Shown here one piece after another: positions 7,657 to 15,478 of a DNA stretch of 64,000 bases. The stretch covers positions 806,001-870,000 of the forward strand of contig NZ_CP120683.1 of the NCBI RefSeq assembly GCF_030506325.1. The letters run 5' to 3'. Under the pieces are notes generated by a model. The model was not told the DNA's origin. It ran no database searches and saw only the letters and a program-made list of their open reading frames with translations. How positions within the stretch are numbered: the stretch's first letter is position 1; the number at the start of each line of letters is the position of its first letter. The stretch comes from Tunicatimonas pelagia. GTDB taxonomy: Bacteria > Bacteroidota > Bacteroidia > Cytophagales > Cyclobacteriaceae. The translations under genes and the position numbers were made by a program.

Positions 7657-10080
7657 ATGCTACGTCTACTGCTGGTTTTACTGCCCGTCTTCTACTCTAC
7701 TTTCTCACTGGCTCAGTCCTACACACTGAGTGGCTACGTGCGCGATGCTCAGACTGGCGAGCCACTAATTCAGGCCACCGTGATAAGTAGTACCCACGGC
7801 GGTACAACAACTAATCGCTACGGCTACTACAGCTTGACAATACCGGGTGTAGAAACGTCGGCCGCTGATTCGCTACAACTACGATTTTCCTACGTGGGAT
7901 ACGCTCCACAAACGCTACGCCTCCCACTCCAAGAGGATATAATCATCAACGTGGAGTTGACCGCTAGCAATCTACTGGAAGAAGTAATAGTAGAAGCTCC
8001 TGAAGCTTTAGTGCACCAGCGTACGCAGATGAGCGTATTGTCGATAACACCCGAACAGGTAGCACGAATGCCCGCTTTACTCGGAGAAGCTGATGTGCTT
8101 AAGAGCTTACAGCTACTACCAGGGGTACAGTCGGGCAACGAAGGAACGGCCGGACTGTACGTGCGCGGCGGCAGTCCCGACCAAAATCTCATTCTGCTCG
8201 ATGGGGTACCCGTCTACAATGTATCGCATCTATTTGGCTTCTTTTCGGTCTTTAATCCTAGTTCGGTAAGCTATGTGGAACTCATCAAGGGTGGTTTTCC
8301 AGCTCGCTACGGTGGACGGCTATCGTCGGTGCTCGACATTCGGATGAAAGAGGGCAACATGAAACAGTTTGCGGGCGAGGCAAGCTTGGGCATTATTTCG
8401 GGTAGTGCCTCAATAGAAGGGCCTATCATCAAAGACCGAGCCTCTTTTATTATCTCTGGGCGACGTACCTACCTGGATTTGATCGCCCAACCACTACTCA
8501 ATGAGTTTGTAAATGATGACGAAGAAGGGCAAGTAAACTATTATTTCTATGATCTCAATGCCAAGGTCAACGCCCGACTAGGAAAGAAGCACCATCTCTA
8601 CCTAAGTGCCTACGCCGGACAAGATGAGGGAGCTATCAGTGACGAGCGTAGTCGCTTACTAGAAGGCGTACAAACCAACAGTCGGGACAATTTTGACCTG
8701 GCCTGGGGCAACCTTACTACCGCCCTGCGCTGGAACTACACCATTGCGCCCCGCTGGTTCAGCAATACCACTCTCACCTACAGCCGCTACGACTACAATA
8801 ATGACGTAACGTATGAGACTATCCGATCGGGCAACCTGACTAACGATATCGAAGCTGCCCTCGATAGCGCATACAATTTCTCGCGCCAACGTTACCGCTC
8901 GTCTATTGAAGATTGGGCGGGGCGCGTTGATGTGAATTTTACCCCCAACCCCAAGCACGATATTCAGTTCGGAGCTAGTGCTATCCACCATACCTTCAAT
9001 CCAGGGGCAGTTAACTACGTGTTTGATACGCTAGCGTCCGACGATGTAATTGCGGGGGATACGTTGCTCGGTTCAGCCATTATTGAGGCCTGGGAAACTT
9101 TTGTATACTTAGAGGATCAATGGCAGCCGTCGCCCCGCTTCGGTATGAATTTGGGCGTACATGCCTCAGCTTTTCAGGTGGAAGGAGAAACCTATACTTC
9201 GCTGCAACCGCGGGTATCAATGCGTTACCTGTTAGCCAAATCTTTAGCCCTGAAGGCTTCCTACGCCCAAATGGCGCAGTTCATCCACCTGCTTACTAAC
9301 TCCGGATTGGGCTTGCCTACCGACCTATGGGTACCCGCTACCGAACGCATCCGTCCGCAGCGAGCTTGGCAGGCGGCAGTAGGATTAGCTAAAACCCTAC
9401 GCAATGGTTTACAGGTGAGCTTGGAAGGCTATTATAAGGAAATGGATAACCTACTAGAGTACCGTGATGGAGCCGACTTTCTAAACATAGAAGAAGACTG
9501 GCAAGACAAAGTGGTTGTAGGAGAAGGGCGTAGCTACGGAGCCGAACTGCTGGTAGAACAGCGCGCTGGTAAACTAACGGGTTGGGTAGGTTATACCCTT
9601 TCGTGGACTGACCGACAATTCGATGAGGTGAACTTTGGCGAGCGTTTTCCTTTTCGCTACGACCGCCGTCATGACATATCGGTAACCACCTCGTACCAGT
9701 GGACCAGTAAGCTCACGGCTTCGGCTAACTGGGTGTTTGGCACGGGTCAGGCTATTACCCTACCGGTATCCTCTTACGACCCTATTGAGCTGGCTGATTT
9801 TTACTTTCGCGATGTGGTAAGCGAGGGTGATGTAGAGGAAATTCGGGGGCGTAATGGTTTTCGGATGCAACCGTACCATCGGCTGGATGTAAACATTCAG
9901 CATAGCAAGGAAAAAAAGTGGGGTGAGCGAGTGTGGACGATCGGAATATACAACGCCTACAACCGCCGTAACCCCTTCTTCATTGATCGGGATACACTGC
10001 CCAACAGAAGGAAGCAGTTTGTTCAGTACACCCTATTTCCCATCCTGCCTGCTATTTCCTATAAGCTACGGTTTGAGTAA
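7657..10080 (+). CDS. TonB-dependent receptor with carboxypeptidase-like N-terminal domain
   Basis: 807 residues. Signal peptide 1-20, then a CarboxypepD_reg-like beta-sandwich (about 22-110: LSGYVRDAQTGEPL...), then the plug (about 125-240) with the VRGGSPDQNLILLDG and GGFPARYGGRLSSVLDIRM signatures, then a large barrel to residue 807 ending in a terminal aromatic strand (SYKLRFE). It imports a substrate across the outer membrane using TonB/ExbBD energy. No TonB box or substrate marker is recognisable, and no transport or enzyme gene nearby suggests a ligand. It is paired with the DUF4249 lipoprotein just upstream and probably with the broken lipoprotein at 10110. Confidence 0.95.
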   Translation: MLRLLLVLLPVFYSTFSLAQSYTLSGYVRDAQTGEPLIQATVISSTHGGTTTNRYGYYSLTIPGVETSAADSLQLRFSYVGYAPQTLRLPLQEDIIINVELTASNLLEEVIVEAPEALVHQRTQMSVLSITPEQVARMPALLGEADVLKSLQLLPGVQSGNEGTAGLYVRGGSPDQNLILLDGVPVYNVSHLFGFFSVFNPSSVSYVELIKGGFPARYGGRLSSVLDIRMKEGNMKQFAGEASLGIISGSASIEGPIIKDRASFIISGRRTYLDLIAQPLLNEFVNDDEEGQVNYYFYDLNAKVNARLGKKHHLYLSAYAGQDEGAISDERSRLLEGVQTNSRDNFDLAWGNLTTALRWNYTIAPRWFSNTTLTYSRYDYNNDVTYETIRSGNLTNDIEAALDSAYNFSRQRYRSSIEDWAGRVDVNFTPNPKHDIQFGASAIHHTFNPGAVNYVFDTLASDDVIAGDTLLGSAIIEAWETFVYLEDQWQPSPRFGMNLGVHASAFQVEGETYTSLQPRVSMRYLLAKSLALKASYAQMAQFIHLLTNSGLGLPTDLWVPATERIRPQRAWQAAVGLAKTLRNGLQVSLEGYYKEMDNLLEYRDGADFLNIEEDWQDKVVVGEGRSYGAELLVEQRAGKLTGWVGYTLSWTDRQFDEVNFGERFPFRYDRRHDISVTTSYQWTSKLTASANWVFGTGQAITLPVSSYDPIELADFYFRDVVSEGDVEEIRGRNGFRMQPYHRLDVNIQHSKEKKWGERVWTIGIYNAYNRRNPFFIDRDTLPNRRKQFVQYTLFPILPAISYKLRFE

Positions 10081-10109
10081 TTTTTTGTCATTATAACCTA
10101 TATCCATTT

Positions 10110-10567
10110 ATGCTTTTTTTTGCCAAGTACTCATTTATTTTTTTGTTGGTAGTGTTCGTATCCTGCAATGATGATGAACCTGAGCCTTGCGATGTACAGC
10201 CTGAGTCTTTTCGCTTTACGATTGTGCCTCTGACGGCAACCAATTAGCTTCCGAAACTCGGCCAGAGAACACCCGCATCTTCTACCTGGAAGGAGGTAGG
10301 GAAATAACCTTAGAGCTAAACTTTGAAGGCATTGGTGAAAACACCTACGGAACTTCCCTTGTAGTATCTTTACTTAGCTCGCAAAGCGGTGTAGAAAATT
10401 TCTTCATTGAGCGAGGTGATGCTATTGACACCCTTGTGGTGCAGATGTCCCGCCAGGAACCTGGGAATGACTGCTCTGAGTATATTTTCAATACAGTTAC
10501 ACTCAACGGAGTGCCCGCTGCGGTAGACACAATCAGGGAAGTTCCTGTTTTCGTTTTGGTCGAGTAG
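10110..10567 (+). pseudogene. Small lipoprotein gene interrupted by a frameshift
   Basis: The ATG at 10110 starts a lipoprotein signal peptide (MLFFAKYSFIFLLVVFVSCN, Cys 19) followed by NDDEPEPCD, a normal Bacteroidota surface lipoprotein start. The frame ends at TAG 10245-10247 after 45 residues. Another frame, offset by -1, is open from about 10205 to TAG 10565-10567 and encodes a well-behaved continuation (DCASDGNQLASETRPEN ... VFVLVE). Joined, they give a roughly 150-residue secreted lipoprotein. The break lies between about 10205 and 10247. Position 30 bases after the receptor suggests it was the third gene of that operon. No family recognised. A single-base sequencing error would also explain it. 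Confidence 0.7.
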
Positions 10568-10580
10568 TAGCACTAATTAG

Positions 10581-11168
10581 TCAAAACCTGACTGTGTTCT
10601 TCACTTTCTCTCCCCACAACTGGTACATCTTTCCCGAAGGGTGCAGACCATCGTCGGCTATCAGGCTGGGATCGTCGGTGGCTTGTTGGGAAATCGGGGT
10701 AATGTCACAGTAGCGCACTCCGTATTCTTCGGCTATCTGGCGATTAACTTGGTTGTACTGCTCAATCTCCCGCTGAATCTTCGCAGGGTCTTTATCTTGA
10801 GCAAATGAGGTTACGCTGTAGTCAGGAATAGATAGTACCAGTACATGCCGGGCATTGGTAGTCTGGGCGATGGCAAACTCCAGCAACTCGGTAAACTCTG
10901 GTCGATACAATGAGAAGTCTAAACCTTGATACTGATTGTTTACGCCAATCAGCAGAGAAACCCAGGTGTAGGGTGGTGTAAATATTGCCTCAGTAATAGC
11001 GTCAAGTAAATCACGGGTTGTCCAGCCGGTGGTTGCTACGTACTGAGGATTACAAAAGCCCAACTGACGGGTAAGTTGGTGAGGCCAGCGTAGATGAAGC
11101 GGAACGGCCTCGCCAATGGTGTAGGAATCGCCCAAGGCCAGCCAAGTTGGTGATGCTCGTCCGCTCAT
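10581..11168 (-). CDS. SGNH/GDSL-family hydrolase
   Basis: 195 residues. Block I is LALGDSYTIGE with the nucleophile Ser 15; block III is LLIGVNNQYQG (Asn present, with N replacing the usual D after GxN); block V is DDGLHPSGK with Asp 173 and His 176. These give the Ser/His/Asp centre of an esterase or lipase of the SGNH type. There is no signal peptide, so it is probably cytoplasmic. Its start overlaps the stop of the MmcQ-like gene by four bases, so it is the last gene of a short operon. It is convergent with the broken lipoprotein gene, 14 bases apart. Substrate unknown. Confidence 0.85.
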   Translation of the reverse strand: MSGRASPTWLALGDSYTIGEAVPLHLRWPHQLTRQLGFCNPQYVATTGWTTRDLLDAITEAIFTPPYTWVSLLIGVNNQYQGLDFSLYRPEFTELLEFAIAQTTNARHVLVLSIPDYSVTSFAQDKDPAKIQREIEQYNQVNRQIAEEYGVRYCDITPISQQATDDPSLIADDGLHPSGKMYQLWGEKVKNTVRF

Positions 11169-11521
11169 GACAGCGTAGCTAATTCTTCTTTTAGTTTCTT
11201 TGGTAGGCTCGCCACAATCAGATCGTAGGAATGATCAATCCACTCGGTAATTAGCTTATCGCCAATGGTGCCGTCCATTAGCACCGTATTCCAGTGCTGT
11301 TTGTTCATATGATAGCCTGGTTGTACGGCTGGATATCGCTCACGTAGCTCTACCGCCTGTTCAGGATCACACTTGAGGTTGATACTGGTAAAGAGTGTTA
11401 CATCCGTTAGGGCAAACATCTTGTTCATTACTTTAAATACCAGTACCTCTTCGTCAAACGGAAAAGATTCGGTCACTCCCGGCTTAGCCAGACAATACTG
11501 ACGGTAGGCTTCAATATCCAC
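11165..11521 (-). CDS. MmcQ/YjbR-family protein
   Basis: 118 residues with the family's CyaY-like fold. Typical parts are the opening MDIEAYRQYCLAKPGVTESF, the central VLVFKVMNKMFAL strand pair, LKCDPEQAVELRERYPAV, and the MNKQHWNTVLMDG motif, which in this family usually reads H/K-x-N/W-x-v. MmcQ/YjbR proteins are described as possible DNA-binding proteins, but a firm role is not established. It overlaps the hydrolase downstream (ATGA type) and touches the small membrane protein gene upstream (shared base 11521), so the three are one transcription unit. Confidence 0.85.
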   Translation of the reverse strand: MDIEAYRQYCLAKPGVTESFPFDEEVLVFKVMNKMFALTDVTLFTSINLKCDPEQAVELRERYPAVQPGYHMNKQHWNTVLMDGTIGDKLITEWIDHSYDLIVASLPKKLKEELATLS

Positions 11522-11724
11522 TAAAATACGTTTTTGATAATCAGGAAGATAATTCCTAATAAAAACATAATGATCGATATTTTATTAATGCCGTGCATCA
11601 TCCGCAAGTTAAAATTCGTCTTCCGGTTCGGATCTTTCTTGCGGAAGAAATAGCCAAACACTTCACCAAACGCAAAATAATCTTTCAAGCTATTTTCGTC
11701 TTTCTTATCGGGCTGATTACTCAT
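11521..11724 (-). CDS. Small single-TM protein, DUF6728-like
   Basis: 67 residues. The N-terminal half is charged and contains DYFAFGEVFGYFFRKKDPNRKTNFNLR; one hydrophobic helix (about residues 46-64, ISIIMFLLGIIFLIIKNVF) ends the protein. Short proteins of this pattern are widespread in Bacteroidota and have no known function; the DUF6728 assignment is from memory of the pattern. It is the first gene of the small operon with the MmcQ-like and SGNH genes. Confidence 0.6.
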   Translation of the reverse strand: MSNQPDKKDENSLKDYFAFGEVFGYFFRKKDPNRKTNFNLRMMHGINKISIIMFLLGIIFLIIKNVF

Positions 11725-11853
11725 AATTGCTTACTTTCTAATGTTTTTATGTAAAGGAAGTGTAGAAGTATTTGGTTCAAAGATTCTACAAGTTTTTGGC
11801 GAGGTGCTGGGGGTATGGGTCTTGGGGTGCAGTTTCTTACACCTTGCCCCCCG

Positions 11854-12426
11854 CTACTCGATGTCCAAATTCTCGTTGCTCTGTAAGATAGCCCGGCGCA
11901 CTTTTAGCTCGTTTTCCTCGTCGTGAGAAGTATCGCGTAGTAGGTCGCGGCGGATGTGGAAGCTCATTTTGCTGAGTTCGCGTAATAGCTCATCAATGTC
12001 ATTGTCATCCATCCGATCTTTTAAGGCTTTGGTAGCATAGCACCGGGAAAAATTATTGAATGCTTCCAGCACTTCCTGGCTACTAATAAAGGCTATTTTT
12101 TGATTTAACAGCCGAATTTCAATCATATCTTCTTCCAAAATATTCTTCTTGGCCATAATATCCTGGAGCTGGTCAATGAGCTCGAGATATACCTTCATCT
12201 TCATATCCAAAAAGAGTACGTTTTCTTCCTTTTGAAGCTCAGCTACCGTTTGACGGCGCAGCAAGATACTGGTAAGAAGAACTGTGATACTAACCCCAAT
12301 CAAGGCTGCAAATAGCTCAAACGTAATAGGGTGCTCACTCTGCTCAAGTACTGTGCGAAACAGTAAATATGCTGAGCCGGCTGCTACCGCAATGATGATA
12401 ACCAGGGGAAACGATTTATTCTTCAT
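11854..12426 (-). CDS. Two-TM protein with cytoplasmic helical domain, function unknown
   Basis: 190 residues. Two hydrophobic helices lie at about 7-24 and 39-61 (ITFELFAALIGVSITVLLTSILL), connected by a short loop. The remaining 130 residues are charged and mostly helical, with segments such as LYLELIDQLQDIM, FNNFSRCYATKAL and LRELSKMSFHIRRDLL, and probably form a cytoplasmic bundle. No enzyme motif is visible. Its C-terminus (about residues 160-190) is acidic. It stands alone on the minus strand between the 11.7 kb operon and the aminotransferase, and its gene is intact. I do not recognise the family. Confidence 0.6.
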   Translation of the reverse strand: MKNKSFPLVIIIAVAAGSAYLLFRTVLEQSEHPITFELFAALIGVSITVLLTSILLRRQTVAELQKEENVLFLDMKMKVYLELIDQLQDIMAKKNILEEDMIEIRLLNQKIAFISSQEVLEAFNNFSRCYATKALKDRMDDNDIDELLRELSKMSFHIRRDLLRDTSHDEENELKVRRAILQSNENLDIE

Positions 12427-12496
12427 AAAAAATTAGCGATAGAGACCACGGCAAAGATAAAGAAAGGCACAACTAGCGCAATAGTTGAGCACTTGC

Positions 12497-13576
12497 TCAC
12501 AACTTAGCTAAGGTTGAGCAAAGCTGTTGAATATCGGCTTCGCTATTGTAAAAATGAGGACTAATGCGTAACCCTTTCGGACGGGTGGAGGTAATAATGT
12601 TTTGAGCTTTAAGCTGTACTTCGGCATCTTCTGAGGCACGAACTACCACAATACTGGAGATGTAATTGGCTTCGTAGTTAGAAATTAGCTGTACGTTGGG
12701 TGGCAATGCCGCAATCAGTTGGTGGCGCAACTGGGTAACTTTCTCAAATATACGGTTGATCCCTATTTCTTGCAGTTCGCTCAGTGCTTGTTTTAGAGCC
12801 AATAAGCTGAAGAAATTGTAATGCCCAGCCTCTAACGTTTCGGGAGTAAACGGAATATTATCGATAGCTTGTGGAGAAAAGTCGCTTCCTGTTGTGCCAA
12901 AACCCAAAAATTTCGGGCGTAGTTGGGGGTGCAAATTTTGGTGAATATACAGAATACCGCTGCCTAGCCCAGCGGTAAGCCACTTGTACCCACTACCAAT
13001 TAGTACATCTACCGGAGTTTTTTGCAAGTCAATAGGCACTACACCCAACGATTGCGTTGCATCCACTACTACCTTGACATTATGCTCTTGACGAATAGCA
13101 CTGAGTTTATCTAACGGCAGACGAAACCCACTACTGTACTGTATGTGGCTGACTGCTAGTATCTCGATGTTATGCTGGCGGATACTTAGCTCAATTGCTT
13201 CTAAGGGAATACTACCATCGGGTAATGCAGCCACCGTAAACACTTCAAAACCCAACAAGTGCCAGGGTAGCAATAGTGAGGGATAGTCATCAGCCACAAC
13301 CAACACCCGACGATGATCCTGCAAAAGCTGGGCAACCTGATAAATACTGGAAGTGAAATTGTTAATCAATGCTACCTCAGAAGGGCTAGCTCCAATAAAC
13401 TTTGCCGCTGCTTGACGAATGATAGGCAACTCTTCGTACCAAGCATCTCGTCCTACGCTACCTTGCTGAGCATACTGCTGCGTAGCCTGCTGAGTTTTCA
13501 TAGATAATAGCCCGCAACTAGCCGTGTTTAGGTAGATTTGTTGCTGGATAGCAGGGTACTTTTCAGTGTAGTTCAT
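12497..13576 (-). CDS. Class V aminotransferase-fold protein (cysteine desulfurase/isopenicillin epimerase-like)
   Basis: 359 residues, fold type I PLP enzyme. The PLP aspartate is D172 (VVVDATQSLG) and the Schiff-base lysine K198 (IGSGYKWLTAG). An early NTASCGLLS loop and a His at AVSHIQYSSG complete the family pattern. It lacks the long cysteine loop near the C-terminus seen in NifS/SufS, so cysteine desulfuration is less likely than an epimerase, kynureninase-like or transaminase reaction. The gene is monocistronic with the start ATG at 13574-13576 preceded by a short AT-rich leader. The substrate cannot be named from sequence. Confidence 0.8.
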   Translation of the reverse strand: MNYTEKYPAIQQQIYLNTASCGLLSMKTQQATQQYAQQGSVGRDAWYEELPIIRQAAAKFIGASPSEVALINNFTSSIYQVAQLLQDHRRVLVVADDYPSLLLPWHLLGFEVFTVAALPDGSIPLEAIELSIRQHNIEILAVSHIQYSSGFRLPLDKLSAIRQEHNVKVVVDATQSLGVVPIDLQKTPVDVLIGSGYKWLTAGLGSGILYIHQNLHPQLRPKFLGFGTTGSDFSPQAIDNIPFTPETLEAGHYNFFSLLALKQALSELQEIGINRIFEKVTQLRHQLIAALPPNVQLISNYEANYISSIVVVRASEDAEVQLKAQNIITSTRPKGLRISPHFYNSEADIQQLCSTLAKL

Positions 13577-13631
13577 TCAGGATATTTTAGCTTACACAAA
13601 ATAAGAAGACATACCCATTATTCGCCAAGGA

Positions 13632-13781
13632 GTGAAAACGTACAAACCGAAGGATATTTACCGATGGGGAATAAGCCGTTTTGTGAAGGAAGTAACTTCT
13701 AAAAAGTCTTTATCTATTTCTGACTTAGAATTCACTGAAGAAAAGAACCTGCGAATGAAGTTCTCAGTAAAAGACTTTTAA
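13632..13781 (+). pseudogene. Possible gene remnant (49 codons)
   Basis: A frame open from 13605 with a GTG at 13632 encodes MKTYKPKDIYRWGISRFVKE...KFSVKDF and ends at TAA 13779-13781. The composition is protein-like (basic, helix-compatible), but there is no ATG, no leader and no recognised family. It lies between the aminotransferase promoter region and the decayed VapC gene, so a leftover of a lost gene is plausible. It could also be chance. Confidence 0.25.
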
Positions 13782-13799
13782 TCTACACAAGATAAGATA

Positions 13800-14197
13800 C
13801 TATTGCTTTGTCCAATCCTCTATCTTAATCCCTTCTAATCTAGAAAACTCCCTCACATTTTGCGTGACCATAATCATATTACTGGCTACAGCAGTAGAAC
13901 TATTAAAAAATCGAAATCACTCATGAGCAGCCCTTGCTTTCTCAGTCTGGACTTCTGCTTTGCATAGGTTAAAATGGCATCATAAATTGGTATAATAGAA
14001 ATATCTTCAATGAGAGAATCAATTACGCGATGGTGTTTCTTAGGATTAGAGCTATTCTCTGCTCCATACACCAGTTCAGCAAGCGTAATCTCTAAAATAG
14101 CGCAGTTCTATAGCCCTACCTCCAATAACTTTTTATCAAGGTCAAACCTACCCTTGAAAAAGTAAATACAGATATTAGTATCCAACAAATACTTCAC
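13800..14197 (-). pseudogene. VapC-type PIN ribonuclease toxin with a nonsense codon and a frameshift
   Basis: The frame starts at GTG 14195-14197 with the classic VapC opening (V-KYLLDTNICIYFFKG, active-site Asp 6). After 29 residues it hits TAG at 14108-14110 where family members have Glu (VGL-E-NCAI); GAG to TAG would explain it. It continues correctly through ITLAELVYGAENS and AKQKSRLRKQGLLMSDFDFLI, then a missing base near 13900 breaks the frame. The other frame carries the rest (STAVASNMIMVTQNVREF...IEDWTKQ) to TAG at 13800-13802. Two independent lesions make a sequencing error unlikely as the only cause. The gene overlaps the antitoxin stop by GTGA. The toxin is considered dead. Confidence 0.8.
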
Positions 14198-14439
14198 TCG
14201 AAGTCTTCTGTTTCTTTACTCTGAACTCTCGAGTCTCTGATTTCTTGAATAATATCCTCGGCTGGCCTGGCATCCTCCCAAGCTCCATAAAGCGTATTTA
14301 TTCTAGCTCCGCTTGTTTTTTTCGCTTCTATTGAGTCAGTCAACTTGATTATTAGTTGTTTCTTAGAATGAGTGTCCAGATTTTTCAGAAAACTGAAATA
14401 TTTATCAATTGATTTCTCACTTACCCTTAATGCACCCAT
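14194..14439 (-). CDS. VapB-like antitoxin partner of the dead VapC
   Basis: 81 residues from the ATG at 14439. The N-terminal part (VSEKSIDKYFSFLKNLDTHSKKQLIIKLTDSIE) is a helix pattern common to Bacteroidota antitoxins of VapC-type PIN proteins, and the C-terminal tail (YGAWEDARPAEDIIQEIRDSR) is the toxin-binding segment. The frame is also open upstream to a GTG at 14514, but that extension does not resemble the family. The stop overlaps the toxin start (GAGTGA). The gene is intact while its toxin is broken, a usual outcome since antitoxin loss is the harmful one. Whether it is still expressed is unknown. Confidence 0.7.
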   Translation of the reverse strand: MGALRVSEKSIDKYFSFLKNLDTHSKKQLIIKLTDSIEAKKTSGARINTLYGAWEDARPAEDIIQEIRDSRVQSKETEDFE

Positions 14440-14524
14440 AATTTTATATACTTGATTCACGTCTAAATGTTGCCCGAGTGCAAGATAAACCCTACGTTCT
14501 CTAAACCAAAACACTTAATCCTGT

Positions 14525-15478
14525 TTAAGCATAATCATCCGAGGTAATAATCTGTTCATAAAGCAATTCCCGCATCACAATTTCGGTAAGCTCACTTTTA
14601 AAGGTAAACTCGTAGCGAATATCCATCACGTAGGCTTTCAGGCGCATCTTGAGATACGAGCGTCGGTCTTTTACTTCGTTGAAGAAAAGCACCGCAATGG
14701 GTTTGTTCAGAAAGATGTAGCGAGATGTTTGAGCCGCTTCGGTGGCAATGTGGCGCACCCGCTCGGTATCAATATCAATCGGTAGAAAAATTTCGGCTAC
14801 TACCTGACAGTTGGGTTCTCCTACATTACTATTCGATACCGATTGGTTCATCAGTTCTCCATTAGGAATAGAAACCAAAGAATCGTCCGGGGTGACAATG
14901 CGGGTAGAGCGTAGCCCGATTTCTACTACTTCGCCGTAGAACGAACCAATCTCAATTTTATCTCCCATCTTAAAGGGCTGGTCGAGCAGAATAACGATAC
15001 CTCCGAAGATATTCTTCAAAATATCCTGAGAAGCAAAACCCACGGCTACTGCCACTGAAGCAGTAAATGCCAATACGGTTTCTATCGGTGGCCGAATAAT
15101 ACCGGCAATCACTACGTAGATAACAACAATCCAGCCCACAATACGAACGACCGGTACAAAGCCTTTCACGGTAATTCTCCGTTCGGTGGTACTACGTTCA
15201 GCCAGTAGCCCAAGCAAGCGCGTGCAAAACCGAATAAGAAAATAGCCTAGTATAAATATAATAACACTCCAAATAATTTTACCTAAGGAAACCCGGAACG
15301 GAGGTTTATCAATGCCAATATTCTCAGCTATTGACTCTTCCTTTTCATCGACGAATACCGTATCTGCAACTGATGAGTCAGCTGGAATAGCCTGAGCTGA
15401 ATCAAGCAATAAGGAGTCAGTCTGCCCGAAGGAGAACGTTACTTGGCTAAGCAAAAATATACAGATAATGAGGCGCAT
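14525..15478 (-). CDS. MscS-family mechanosensitive channel
   Basis: 317 residues. A signal peptide (1-19, ending FSFGQ) and an acidic periplasmic stretch come first, then about three membrane helices (near 68-90, 108-128, 134-160). The third carries the MscS pore pattern AVGFASQDILKNIFGGIVILLDQPFKMGDKI, followed by the beta domain (IEIGSFYGEVVEIGLRSTRIVTPDDSLVSIPNGELM) and a short alpha/beta end. It should open under membrane tension and release solutes. It is the last gene of the three-gene operon; its ATG shares one base with the ATPase stop (TGATG), so translation is coupled. The coupling to an ATPase is unusual for a channel of this type. Confidence 0.9.
   Translation of the reverse strand: MRLIICIFLLSQVTFSFGQTDSLLLDSAQAIPADSSVADTVFVDEKEESIAENIGIDKPPFRVSLGKIIWSVIIFILGYFLIRFCTRLLGLLAERSTTERRITVKGFVPVVRIVGWIVVIYVVIAGIIRPPIETVLAFTASVAVAVGFASQDILKNIFGGIVILLDQPFKMGDKIEIGSFYGEVVEIGLRSTRIVTPDDSLVSIPNGELMNQSVSNSNVGEPNCQVVAEIFLPIDIDTERVRHIATEAAQTSRYIFLNKPIAVLFFNEVKDRRSYLKMRLKAYVMDIRYEFTFKSELTEIVMRELLYEQIITSDDYA

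Noticed and set aside
14194-14514. Longer VapB form from GTG 14514
   Set aside because: The extra 25 residues do not resemble the antitoxin family and a better ATG exists at 14439.
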